Part shown: positions 1-7,395 of the stretch, one piece after another
How positions within the stretch are numbered: position 1 is the first letter of the stretch
Layout: every line of letters starts with the position of its first letter
Assembly: GCA_947258425.1 (NCBI GenBank)
Contig: CAMYIG010000117.1
Span: forward strand, 1-13,145
Reading direction: 5' to 3'
Source: SZUA-76 sp945787585
Lineage (GTDB): Bacteria; Pseudomonadota; Gammaproteobacteria; SZUA-140
Length of the DNA: 13,145 nt
Notes under the pieces: generated by a model
The model's input: the letters and a program-made list of their open reading frames with translations, nothing else
What the model was told of the DNA's origin: nothing
The model's database searches: none
Program-made: the position numbers and the translations under genes

Positions 1-516
1 TATGTGCATCATCAGGCACATGCGCAGTGTCGTGGCTGGCTGGATACGAATCTTCCGGGGATCGATTACGCGCTGGTAAGCAGCAATGCGGAAGCGGCGC
101 GCTGTGCGTCCGAAGAAGCCGGTGCCGCAGCGATCGCTGGTGAGCAGGCAGCGGAGATTTATGGGCTTGGGATCGTGGCGCATAATATCGAAGATGAACC
201 TGACAACACCACGCGTTTTCTGGTGATTGGCAAGCACCTGGCCCAGCCCAGCGGTAATGATAAAACATCATTGCTGGTGTCGACGGCTAATCGACCGGGC
301 GCGCTGCATCAGCTGTTAAAAGTGTTCGCTGATAGTGATATTTCGATGACGCGGATCGAGTCGCGTCCATCACGGCGTGGCATGTGGGATTATGTCTTTT
401 TTATCGACATCGAAGGGCATGTGGATGATGCGCCGGTGGCCGCAGCGCTGAAAACGCTGGAGCGTGATGCCTATCTGGTCAAGATACTCGGCTCATATCC
501 CGATGCGGTGCTGTAA
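1..516 (+). CDS. pheA: Prephenate dehydratase (P-protein), C-terminal part, 5' end outside window
   Basis: This is the C-terminal part of the enzyme that converts prephenate to phenylpyruvate in phenylalanine synthesis; in Gammaproteobacteria it is normally fused to an N-terminal chorismate mutase, which would lie upstream of the window. The frame is open from base 1, so no start can be assigned. The first ~75 residues are the end of the dehydratase domain (VSSNAEAA, GAAAIAGEQAAEIYGL) and include the conserved NTTRF segment, whose TRF threonine is catalytic in the family. An ACT regulatory domain follows (KTSLLVSTANRPGALHQLLK, then ESRPSRRG), the Phe-binding part used for feedback inhibition. 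It ends with LGSYPDAVL and a TAA stop, as expected for a complete C-terminus. A 78-bp gap separates it from the DAHP synthase gene. Recognition is certain; the only uncertainty is whether the chorismate mutase domain is present upstream. Confidence 0.95.
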   Translation, partial: YVHHQAHAQCRGWLDTNLPGIDYALVSSNAEAARCASEEAGAAAIAGEQAAEIYGLGIVAHNIEDEPDNTTRFLVIGKHLAQPSGNDKTSLLVSTANRPGALHQLLKVFADSDISMTRIESRPSRRGMWDYVFFIDIEGHVDDAPVAAALKTLERDAYLVKILGSYPDAVL

Positions 517-594
517 GGCGCGCTCGTCTGCGCAGAATAAAATTTCAATAGACGTTAATAAATTTAAGATTAATACAGGATTAGGAATACAGAC

Positions 595-1611
595 ATGATC
601 ATCATCATGAACACCAAGGCTGCGGATGAACAGGTAAGCGCAGTGGAAGAGAAACTGGCTCAAATGGGATTGGGTTCTAATGTCTCGCGTGGCATTCAGC
701 GCATTGTGATCGGCGCGATTGGCGACGAGCAGGCGGTCGACCAGGAGGCACTGGAAGCGCTACATGGCGTTGAAAAAGTGGTGCGGGTGATGAAGCCGTA
801 TAAAATTGTGGCGCGTGAGTCGCATGAAAAAAACACCATTGTGGATGTGGCCGGCATCCCAATTGGCGGCAATACAGTGCAGATCATTGCCGGTCCCTGT
901 TCCGTTGAGACCCCCGCGCAGATGGCCGCGTCGGCAGAGGGTGTGGTTGCCGCGGGTTGTCGTCTGATGCGCGGCGGTGCATTCAAGCCGCGCACCAGTC
1001 CCTACTCTTTTCAGGGGGTCGGTGCGGATGGTTTGACGATGTTTCGTGAAGCGGCCAGTAAACATAATCTACCGATCGTGACTGAGCTGATGGATGTGCG
1101 CATGCTCGATACCTTTCTCGAAAATAAGGTCGACGTGATTCAGATCGGTACGCGCAATATGCAGAACTTTGATCTGCTTAAAGAGGTCGGCAGAACACAT
1201 GTCCCGGTGATTTTGAAACGTGGCATGAGCGCAACGATTTCTGAGTGGTTGATGTCGGCGGAGTATATTGCAGCGGGCGGCAATCACAATATTATCTTCT
1301 GCGAACGTGGTGTGCGAACCTTCGAAACTGCTTACCGCAATATGCTCGATGTCACCGCGATTCCAGTATTGAAGCGTGAGACCCACCTGCCGGTGATCAT
1401 CGATCCAAGCCACGCGGGCGGTAAAGCGTGGATGGTGCCAGAATTATCACGTGCCGCCGTGGCCGCAGGTGCTGATGGCCTGTTGATCGAGATGCACCCC
1501 TGTCCGCAGGATGCGTGGTGCGATGCCGATCAGGCGTTGAGCCCCACCGAACTGTCTGCGTTGATGGTGCAGCTGGGCGGGATTGCGCGAGTGATTGGAC
1601 GCGAGATCTAA
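595..1611 (+). CDS. aroF: 3-deoxy-7-phosphoheptulonate (DAHP) synthase, type I-beta with N-terminal regulatory domain
   Basis: This enzyme condenses phosphoenolpyruvate and erythrose-4-phosphate to DAHP, the first step of the shikimate pathway. The protein has 338 residues. Residues ~1-70 form the ferredoxin/ACT-like regulatory domain seen in Thermotoga-type enzymes (MIIIM start, VSRG, IGAIGDE). The TIM-barrel catalytic domain follows. Visible metal ligands are Cys102 in GPCSVE, His in DPSHAGGK, Glu in LLIEMHP and Asp in CDADQ. PEP/E4P-binding stretches are RGGAFKPRTSPYSFQG, QIGTRNMQ and ILKRGMSATISEW. This is the Bacillus/Thermotoga-like I-beta type, not the E. coli AroFGH I-alpha type. The start at 595 is supported by AGGA eight bases upstream and by the family's MII-M N-terminus; an in-frame ATG at 607 is less likely. 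It sits in the position where Pseudomonas-like supraoperons carry a hisC-type aminotransferase gene. Regulation by Tyr or Phe through the N-terminal domain is likely but inferred. Confidence 0.95.
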   Translation: MIIIMNTKAADEQVSAVEEKLAQMGLGSNVSRGIQRIVIGAIGDEQAVDQEALEALHGVEKVVRVMKPYKIVARESHEKNTIVDVAGIPIGGNTVQIIAGPCSVETPAQMAASAEGVVAAGCRLMRGGAFKPRTSPYSFQGVGADGLTMFREAASKHNLPIVTELMDVRMLDTFLENKVDVIQIGTRNMQNFDLLKEVGRTHVPVILKRGMSATISEWLMSAEYIAAGGNHNIIFCERGVRTFETAYRNMLDVTAIPVLKRETHLPVIIDPSHAGGKAWMVPELSRAAVAAGADGLLIEMHPCPQDAWCDADQALSPTELSALMVQLGGIARVIGREI

Positions 1612-1627
1612 TCCCGTCTTATTGCGC

Positions 1628-2515
1628 ATGGCCACCACGACCACTACCGCTGCTTTTACCAGTCAACGATTAACGATTATCGGGGTGGGTCTGATCGGTG
1701 GGTCACTGGCGCGCGCATTGCGTCGTGCTCATTGCTGCGATGAGGTTGTTGGATGCGGCCGCGATGAGGCGCACCTGAAAAAAGCCGTCGAACTGGGTGT
1801 TATTGACCGTTACGAGATGAATGTCGCGGCCGCAGTGAGTGGTGCTGACATGGTCGTGGTTGCGGTGCCGTTACGTGCGATGGCGACAGTCTTCTCGCAG
1901 ATGGTGTCGGGGCTCGCCGCAGATACTGTGATTACCGATGTGGGCAGCGCTAAAGCGAGTGTAGTCAAAACAGCGCGCGCGCAACTGGGCGACAGATTCT
2001 CGGACTTTGTACCCGGTCACCCGATAGCGGGCACCGAACAGAGCGGCGTTGAAGCTTCGTTTGCCGAGTTGTTTGATAACCGCGGGGTGATTCTCACGCC
2101 GCTTATAGAAACCGATGCGGAAAAGTGCGCGCGAGTACGTACGATGTGGGAATGCGCGGGCGCCTCTGTAACAGATATGGCGGTTGCGCATCACGATGAG
2201 GTGTTAGCGGCGACCAGTCACCTGCCCCATTTGCTGGCATTTTCGCTGGTCAACACCCTGGCGAGTCTCGATGAGCGCAAGGAGATCTTCGATTTTGCGG
2301 CCGGTGGTTTTCGTGACTTTACCCGTATCGCCTCCAGTGATCCGGTGATGTGGCGCGATATCTGTCTGGAAAATCGCGATGCAGTGCTGGAGGTGTTGCA
2401 GCACTTTAATAGTGACCTCAGGCAGCTTGAGGATGCGATCCGCGACGACGATGGCGAGGCAGTGGTCAACGTCTTTGCGCGCGCCAAGGCAACGCGAGAC
2501 CGTTTTTGCGGCTAA
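1628..2515 (+). CDS. tyrA: Prephenate (or cyclohexadienyl/arogenate) dehydrogenase
   Basis: The product oxidatively decarboxylates prephenate (or arogenate) with NAD(P)+ in tyrosine synthesis. From ATG 1628 it has 295 residues, the usual size of a stand-alone TyrA. The N-terminal Rossmann domain shows the dinucleotide fingerprint IIGVGLIGGSLARAL. Further family signatures are DVGSAKASV, GHPIAGTEQSGVEAS and the helical C-terminal segment ATSHLPHLLAFSLVNTLA, where the SHLPH histidine belongs to the active site, followed by GGFRDFTRIASSDPVMWRDI. The frame is open upstream to a TTG at 1595 that overlaps the end of aroF, but ATG 1628 gives the normal length. It lies 17 bp after the aroF stop with no strong ribosome binding site, so it is probably translationally coupled. 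Whether it prefers prephenate or arogenate, and NAD or NADP, cannot be read from the sequence with confidence. In Pseudomonas this gene is fused to aroA; here a stop and 57 bp separate them. Confidence 0.93.
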   Translation: MATTTTTAAFTSQRLTIIGVGLIGGSLARALRRAHCCDEVVGCGRDEAHLKKAVELGVIDRYEMNVAAAVSGADMVVVAVPLRAMATVFSQMVSGLAADTVITDVGSAKASVVKTARAQLGDRFSDFVPGHPIAGTEQSGVEASFAELFDNRGVILTPLIETDAEKCARVRTMWECAGASVTDMAVAHHDEVLAATSHLPHLLAFSLVNTLASLDERKEIFDFAAGGFRDFTRIASSDPVMWRDICLENRDAVLEVLQHFNSDLRQLEDAIRDDDGEAVVNVFARAKATRDRFCG

Positions 2516-2572
2516 TCAAAAACGCATCCATTTTATTTTTATTCCACAAATCATAGTGCGGATATTTTAGTT

Positions 2573-3895
2573 ATGTCAGGTTCAGATTTAATGTTCAAGG
2601 TTTCGCCGGGCGGCCAGCTGCAAGGGCTGGTACGTGTGGCGGGCGACAAGTCGATTTCACACCGTTCTATTATGCTCGGTTCATTGGCCAATGGGGTGAC
2701 TGAGATCAGCGGTTTTCTCGAAGGTGACGATAGCCTGGCCACACTGAACGCCTTTCGTGCGATGGGGGTGCGTATTGACGGCCCGCAGGACGGCAACGTA
2801 ACAGTGCATGGTGTCGGTATGCATGGTCTCAAGGCGCCGGCAGCACCGCTCGATCTCGGTAATTCAGGCACCTCAATGCGCCTGCTGGCAGGGCTGTTGT
2901 CGGGTCAGGCGTTTGATGTGGAGATGGCGGGTGACAGTTCGCTTAATTCGCGTCCGATGAAACGTATTAGTGTGCCGCTGGGTGAGATGGGTGCTGATGT
3001 ACAAGGGGCTGAGGCAGGGACCCCTCCACTTAAAATAAAGGGTGGGCAGCGCCTGAAAGGGATCGCCTACAAAATGCCGATGGCGAGCGCACAGGTAAAG
3101 TCATCGCTACTATTGGCGGGGCTTTACGCCGACGGCGAGACCTGTGTGACGGAACCCGCGCCAACACGTGACCACACCGAGCGGATGTTACAGGGCTTCG
3201 GTTATGAGGTACGTGTGAATGGCGATATCGCCTGTTTGACGGGAGGTGGTGAGTTGAAAGCAACGCGTATCGATGTGCCGGCAGATATCTCGTCCGCCAC
3301 CTTCTTTATGGTGGGGGCTGCGATTGCCCCCGGTTCTGATGTGACGCTACAACATGTCGGGATTAATCCCACCCGTATCGGCGTGATCAATATTCTGCGC
3401 CAGATGGGCGGCAATATCGAAGTGCAGAATGAACGCATTGTCGGCGGCGAACCGGTCGCCGATATTCGTGTCCGTGCCAGTCAGCTGCACGGCATCCAGA
3501 TTCCGCAAGATCAGGTGCCGCTGGCGATCGATGAATTCCCCGCGCTCTTTATCGCGGCCGCTTGTGCCGAGGGTGAAACAGTATTGACCGGCGCAGAGGA
3601 GCTGCGGGTCAAAGAGAGTGACCGCATTCAGGTGATGGCCGACGGGCTGGTGGCGTTGGGAGTCGATGCGACGCCGACGGCGGATGGCATGGTGATCCGC
3701 GGCGGAGAGATTGGCGGTGGTCGCGTCGATAGTGGTGGCGACCATCGCATCGCGATGTCATTTGCGATGGCGGCGCTGAGGGCGACAGGCGAGATTGAGA
3801 TTACAGACTGCGCCAATGTGAATACCTCATTTCCGGGCTTTGTGTCGCTGGCACGCACGGCAGGGCTACAGATTTCGAGTGAAAATGATGGGTAA
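2573..3895 (+). CDS. aroA: 3-phosphoshikimate 1-carboxyvinyltransferase (EPSP synthase)
   Basis: EPSP synthase transfers the enolpyruvyl group of PEP to shikimate-3-phosphate, the sixth shikimate step. The protein has 440 residues, a normal length. Visible conserved elements are GDKSISHRS (Lys26), GNSGTSMRLLAG (N97-R103), NSRPMKR, SAQVK (172-176), RDHTE (199-203), NPTR (265-268), IDEFPALF (Asp320, Glu321), ELRVKESDR and GGDHRIAMSFAM. The combination GDKS, SAQxK, RxHxE and NxTR is the motif set described for class II (CP4/Bacillus-like) enzymes. However, the position that is Ala in CP4 is Gly99 here. The start at 2573 has no good ribosome binding site; an in-frame ATG at 2591 would remove six residues and is possible. 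The cmk gene begins two bases after the stop, so the two are clearly co-transcribed. Confidence 0.96.
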   Translation: MSGSDLMFKVSPGGQLQGLVRVAGDKSISHRSIMLGSLANGVTEISGFLEGDDSLATLNAFRAMGVRIDGPQDGNVTVHGVGMHGLKAPAAPLDLGNSGTSMRLLAGLLSGQAFDVEMAGDSSLNSRPMKRISVPLGEMGADVQGAEAGTPPLKIKGGQRLKGIAYKMPMASAQVKSSLLLAGLYADGETCVTEPAPTRDHTERMLQGFGYEVRVNGDIACLTGGGELKATRIDVPADISSATFFMVGAAIAPGSDVTLQHVGINPTRIGVINILRQMGGNIEVQNERIVGGEPVADIRVRASQLHGIQIPQDQVPLAIDEFPALFIAAACAEGETVLTGAEELRVKESDRIQVMADGLVALGVDATPTADGMVIRGGEIGGGRVDSGGDHRIAMSFAMAALRATGEIEITDCANVNTSFPGFVSLARTAGLQISSENDG

Positions 3896-3897
3896 AT

Positions 3898-4614
3898 ATG
3901 GCCATGAATGAACGCGAAACCAGACCTGAAAAGGGGGCTGAAAAGGTGCCGGTGATTACCATCGATGGGCCGAGTGGTTCCGGTAAAGGGACAGTGAGCC
4001 GTCTCATCGCGAGTCGCCTCGGTTGGCGTTTTCTTGATAGTGGCGCGTTATATAGGTTGGTGGCGCTAGCGGCATTGGCTCGCCGGGATGATCTGGCTGA
4101 TGAAAGTAAAATAGCTATTGTTGCCAGAGAGTTAGACGTGGAGTTTAAGCTTGATTCGGATGCGGGTGAGCCGCAGATTCTGCTTGAGGGTAGTGCCGTT
4201 GGCGGTGAAATCCGCAGTGAAACGTGTGGAGACGCGGCTTCAAGAGTGGCTGCACTACCCGCAGTACGAGAGGCGTTACTGGCGCGGCAGCGAGACTTTA
4301 GAGCACTGCCGGGGCTGGTGGCCGATGGGCGGGATATGGGTAGCGTAGTTTTTCCTGACGCGGCGCTTAAAATTTTCCTCGACGCGAGTCCCGAAGAGCG
4401 CGCCCAAAGACGCTATAAACAGTTGAAAGAAAAGGGGATGAGTGCTAATCTTGCGGGTCTTCTGGATGAGATAAAGCTGCGTGATGCGAGAGATCGGAAT
4501 CGCAGCGTCGCGCCACTGGTCCCCGCAGTCGATGCAATTTTGGTTGATTCAACTCATCAAGGTATCGATGAAGTGGTGACCGGGATTCTGGAAGCGTGGT
4601 CCCAGCGTAGTTAA
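3898..4614 (+). CDS. cmk: Cytidylate kinase
   Basis: The product phosphorylates CMP and dCMP to the diphosphates using ATP. It has 238 residues if started at ATG 3898, two bases after the aroA stop. The P-loop GPSGSGKGT is at residues 24-32. The NMP-binding part is DSGALYRLVALAAL, and DGRDMGSVVFPDA with FLDASPEERAQRRYKQL forms the following core and lid. RDARDRNRSVAPL near the C-terminus is typical of the bacterial family. The start is uncertain: the first ~16 residues are hydrophilic and not conserved, while an in-frame GTG at 3946 has a strong Shine-Dalgarno (AAGGGGG, 3931-3937) eight bases upstream and would begin directly at the conserved PVITIDGP. That shorter form has 222 residues, closer to the E. 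coli enzyme (227). The position between aroA and rpsA is the classic gammaproteobacterial order. Confidence 0.95.
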   Translation: MAMNERETRPEKGAEKVPVITIDGPSGSGKGTVSRLIASRLGWRFLDSGALYRLVALAALARRDDLADESKIAIVARELDVEFKLDSDAGEPQILLEGSAVGGEIRSETCGDAASRVAALPAVREALLARQRDFRALPGLVADGRDMGSVVFPDAALKIFLDASPEERAQRRYKQLKEKGMSANLAGLLDEIKLRDARDRNRSVAPLVPAVDAILVDSTHQGIDEVVTGILEAWSQRS

Positions 4615-4785
4615 GTAATGGGTCAACATTTGTATCGGATGTTCTAACATCATCAGTGAAAAGTCAGGATGAGATGTTAGGGCTATTTATTAACTAGATA
4701 ACCGTATCAACGGTTTTTAAACAAGACAGGTTCGCTGCGTAGCTATTTTTTTAGTGAGTTTAAGTGGGCCAAGGGTTTTTTTATT
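4615..4785 (+). promoter_or_regulatory. rpsA leader region with two inverted repeats
   Basis: This 171-bp stretch between cmk and rpsA has no gene. It holds CTAACATC (4644-4651) facing GATGTTAG (4673-4680), a perfect 8-bp stem with a 21-base loop, and AACCGT (4700-4705) facing ACGGTT (4710-4715), a perfect 6-bp stem with a 4-base loop followed by Ts. A T-rich stretch and a modest AAGGG (4771-4775) precede the rpsA ATG. In enterobacteria the rpsA leader folds into hairpins that S1 itself binds to repress translation. A similar role here is inferred from position. The second hairpin could instead be a weak terminator for cmk. I see no convincing promoter. Confidence 0.4.
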
Positions 4786-6470
4786 ATGAGTGAAAGTTTC
4801 GCGCAATTATTTGAAGAGAGTCAAGTAGAACAGTTAATGCGTCCAGGCGCCATTGTGACAGGCATTGTCATGGCGATTGGACCATTGGACCGGATGTCGT
4901 GGTAGTCAACGCAGGACTTAAGTCTGAGGGTGTTATTCCTCTCGAGCAGTTCCTGAATGAAAAGGGTGAGACTGAGGTCGCGGTTGGCGACGAGGTTGAT
5001 GTTGCCCTTGACGCCATTGAAGATGGTTTTGGCGAGACAAGACTCTCTCGTGAAAAGGCGAAGCGTGCGAAACTTTGGGACGAACTTGAAGGCGCACTTG
5101 AAAGCAGCGCAATTGTCACCGGTATTATCACCGGTAAAGTTAAAGGTGGTTTCACGGTTGAGATTGGTGCAGTACGTGCCTTCCTGCCGGGGTCTCTGGT
5201 CGATGTTCGTCCAGTACGCGATACCGCTTACCTTGAAGGCAAGGATCTTGAATTTAAGGTCGTTAAACTGGATCGCAAGCGCAACAACGTGGTGGTTTCA
5301 CGTCGCGCAGTGGTTGAGAAAGAGAGCAGCGCCGAGCGCGACGAGCTCCTCGCGAATCTTCAGGAAGGTCAGGTCGTTAAAGGCGTGGTCAAGAATCTTA
5401 CCGATTACGGCGCGTTCATCGACCTCGGTGGTATCGACGGTCTGCTGCATATTACCGACATGGCGTGGAAGCGCGTCAAGACACCTTCCGAGATCGTCAA
5501 CATTGGTGATGAGATCGACGTTAAGGTGCTGAAGTTTGATAAAGAGCGTAACCGCGTTTCACTTGGCTTGAAACAGATGGGTGAAGATCCATGGGGTAAC
5601 CTGACCCGCCGTTACCCAGTAGGGCATCAGGTGTTTGGTAAGGTGACTAACATTGCAGACTACGGCTGTTTTGTTGAGATTGAAGATGGTGTAGAAGGGT
5701 TGGTGCATGTTTCTGAGATGGATTGGACCAACAAAAACATCCATCCTTCGAAGGTCGTTCATCTGGGTGATGAGGTTGAAGTTAAGGTACTGGATATCGA
5801 TGAAGAGCGTCGTCGTATCTCCCTCGGCATGAAGCAGTGCTTTTCAAACCCATGGGAAGAGTTTGCATCGACCCATAATAAGGGTGACAAGCTGACCGGT
5901 ACCATCAAGTCAATCACTGACTTTGGCATATTTGTGGGCTTGACCGGTAGCATTGATGGTCTGCTCCATCTGTCTGATCTTTCGTGGAATGAGGCGGCAG
6001 AAGAGGCAGCGCATAACTATAAGAAGGGTGACGAAATTGATACCGTTATTCTAGCGATTGATCCTGAGCGTGAGCGTATCTCTCTGGGTGTTAAGCAGCT
6101 TGAGCGTGACCCATTCTCTAACTATGTGGCTGATCATCCTAAAGGAGAGATCGTCAAGGGTGTAGTGAGTGAAGTGGATGCCAAGGGTGCGATTATCACA
6201 CTGGCTGAAAGTGTTGAAGGGCATCTTCGTTCTTCAGAGCTGGCACGTGACCGTGTTGAAGATGCGCGTACTGTGCTGACTGTCGGTGATGAGATTGAAG
6301 CTCGTTTTATGGGTGTTGATCGTAAAAACCGTACCATTATGCTTTCAGTTAAAGCGAAAGATGCCTATGAAGAGGCAGCGCAAGTGAAAGATTATAGTCA
6401 ATCGTCAGCGGCATCTGGTACAACAACACTGGGTGATTTGCTAAAAGAGAAAATGGAAGGCAATTCATAA
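4786..6470 (+). CDS. rpsA: 30S ribosomal protein S1, reading frame broken by an 8-bp duplication
   Basis: Ribosomal protein S1 binds mRNA leaders and brings them to the 30S subunit; it is essential in E. coli. As given, ATG 4786 (MSESFAQLFEES) runs only 39 codons to TAG 4903. The rest lies in another frame and is open to 6470. The break is at 4876-4891, where ATTGGACC occurs twice in tandem. Removing one copy joins the frames as GIVMAIGPDVVVVNAGLKSE, aligning without gaps to known S1, and yields 558 residues (E. coli 557). In repaired numbering the six S1 domains lie at about 21-87, 105-171, 192-260, 277-347, 364-434 and 451-520, with DYGAFIDLGGIDGLLHITDM, DYGCFVEIEDGVEGLVHVSE and DFGIFVGL as clear core motifs. 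The only start for the remainder is GTG 4899 (523 residues), which lacks the N-terminal helix that anchors S1 to protein S2. An assembly error is the likeliest cause. Confidence 0.93.
4876..4891 (+). repeat. 8-bp tandem duplication (ATTGGACC x2) inside rpsA
   Basis: ATTGGACC occupies 4876-4883 and again 4884-4891 with no spacer. The insertion of eight bases shifts the rpsA frame after codon 33 and produces a stop at 4903-4905. Excision of either copy restores a normal S1 reading frame exactly, so the duplication is the whole defect. Confidence 0.95.
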
Positions 6471-6491
6471 TCGATTTATCTCCGTCGGGTC

Positions 6492-6526
6492 TCCCTTGTT
6501 ATTGCAAATTGTGGCATAACAAGGGA
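6492..6526 (+). other. Perfect 11-bp stem-loop between rpsA and ihfB, without U-tract
   Basis: The arms TCCCTTGTTAT (6492-6502) and ATAACAAGGGA (6516-6526) are perfectly complementary across a 13-base loop. No T-run follows on the + strand and none is suitably placed on the - strand, so it does not look like a classical intrinsic terminator. It lies 21 bases after the rpsA stop. It may stabilise the rpsA mRNA 3' end, cause pausing, or be a protein-binding dyad; these roles are inferred. Confidence 0.5.
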
Positions 6527-6580
6527 TGATCAGACACATGTGGTCGTGTGTGGCGCTTTATGTATTTTGGAGCGGAATAA

Positions 6581-6886
6581 ATGACAAAGTCTGAATTAAT
6601 TGAAATTATCGCGCAGAAGCAGAAGCATTTATCCTATAAGGATATTGAATATGCGGTGAAAACCATGATTGAGCAGATGGCTCAGTCACTGGCGAGTGGT
6701 GAACGAATCGAAATTCGTGGATTTGGTAGCTTTTCATTGCACTTTCGTCCACCAAGAATGGGGCGTAATCCAAAGACGGGTGAGCCAGTGCCACTTTCAG
6801 GAAAGCACGTGCCGCATTTTAAGCCCGGCAAGGAGCTGCGTGAACGTGTGAATGAAAGTATTGGGACGACAACGATTCAGGAGTGA
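6581..6886 (+). CDS. ihfB: Integration host factor subunit beta
   Basis: IHF-beta pairs with IHF-alpha to bind specific DNA sites and bend them sharply, acting in transcription, replication and recombination. The protein has 101 residues, slightly longer than the E. coli subunit. It shows the DNABII fold: helical dimerisation part (residues 1-40), then ERIEIRGFGSFSLHFR, then the beta-arm MGRNPKTGEPVPL with the intercalating proline at position 64, and the closing GKHVPHFKPGKELRERV. The beta-type identity is given by SLHFRPPRMGRNPKTG and the VPHFKPGKELR end. A GGAG motif sits about ten bases before ATG 6581, and the gene follows rpsA as in most Gammaproteobacteria. No frame problem is seen. 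Confidence 0.97.
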   Translation: MTKSELIEIIAQKQKHLSYKDIEYAVKTMIEQMAQSLASGERIEIRGFGSFSLHFRPPRMGRNPKTGEPVPLSGKHVPHFKPGKELRERVNESIGTTTIQE

Positions 6887-6914
6887 TCTTGTTTTGGTTG
6901 GGTTAAGGCTCAGT

Positions 6915-6932
6915 GCTCGAGCTTTATCGAGC
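6915..6932 (+). other. Short perfect hairpin between ihfB and lapA
   Basis: GCTCGA (6915-6920) and TCGAGC (6927-6932) form a 6-bp stem with a 6-base loop, 28 bases after the ihfB stop. No T-run follows. It may only fine-tune expression of lapA within the operon, or have no role. Confidence 0.3.
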
Positions 6933-6964
6933 GACAAAACTTCACATAGAAGGGGTGTGATGAC

Positions 6965-7198
6965 ATGATGAAAATCTTTTTATTTATTTTTGCACTGGCC
7001 ATTCTGATATTAGGTGCGAGCTTCACGCTACTGAATGCAGATCCGGTTCAGGTCAATTACTATTTTGGTACTGCAGAAATTGCGTTATCTGTGATTTTAG
7101 TGGGAACACTGGTCGCAGGTGCCCTGATCGGGGTGGTGGCAACAATGGGTAAAATGTTATCGCTTAAACTTCAGGTCTCTAAATTACGTCGTTCATAA
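6965..7198 (+). CDS. lapA: Lipopolysaccharide assembly protein A (LapA/YciS, DUF1049)
   Basis: LapA is a small inner-membrane protein that works with LapB in controlling LpxC turnover and lipopolysaccharide assembly in E. coli. This protein has 77 residues. Two hydrophobic segments are visible, residues ~3-21 (starting KIFLFIFALAILILGASF) and ~40-63 (SVILVGTLVAGALIGVVATM). Between them is the family motif NADPVQVNYYFG, and the C-terminus is short and basic (KLQVSKLRRS), facing the cytoplasm. AAGGGG lies about ten bases upstream of ATG 6965; a second ATG follows immediately at 6968. The gene order ihfB-lapA is common, but the usual partner lapB does not follow: a terminator and pyrF come next. 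Assignment is by motif and position and is firm at family level. Confidence 0.88.
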   Translation: MMKIFLFIFALAILILGASFTLLNADPVQVNYYFGTAEIALSVILVGTLVAGALIGVVATMGKMLSLKLQVSKLRRS

Positions 7199-7282
7199 TA
7201 TAGCGCTAATGGTTTAATGGTGTGTCAGAGAGACGTATTCATCAGCCGAATGTTTAGCTAAAAAATATATGTTGTTAAAAAA

Positions 7283-7309
7283 GGCCCCGTTATTTAATGG
7301 GGCTTTTTG
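7283..7309 (+). terminator. Intrinsic terminator after lapA
   Basis: AGGCCCC (7283-7289) pairs with GGGGCTT (7300-7306), including one G-T pair, across a 10-base loop and runs into TTTTT (7305-7309). It is preceded by an A-run. It probably ends the rpsA-ihfB-lapA transcript, which implies a separate promoter for pyrF, although I could not identify a convincing one in 7310-7380. Confidence 0.85.
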
Positions 7310-7395
7310 TTGTGTGGGTGTCACGAGCGAGTTGTGAAGTTGATTTTAATTAGGATTGTTTTGGTTATTTGTAGGTGATGTTGGAGGCAGTAGTG

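Noticed and set aside
696..2487. Several antisense open frames of 60-115 codons in the aromatic genes
   Set aside because: All lie opposite well-conserved coding sequence, have no family features and are usual in GC-richer genes.
4329..4338. GGTAGCGT within cmk, resembling ops
   Set aside because: It lies inside a conserved coding segment (DMGSVVF) and lacks the GGC head of ops, so it is a chance match.
4957..5532. Long open frame of 191 codons overlapping rpsA
   Set aside because: It is a shadow of the strongly conserved S1 frame; its translation has no recognisable domain.
4899..6470. Taking GTG 4899 as the real start of a short S1
   Set aside because: It lacks a ribosome binding site, and a perfect S1 N-terminus with its own start lies just upstream in the other frame; the duplication explains the split.
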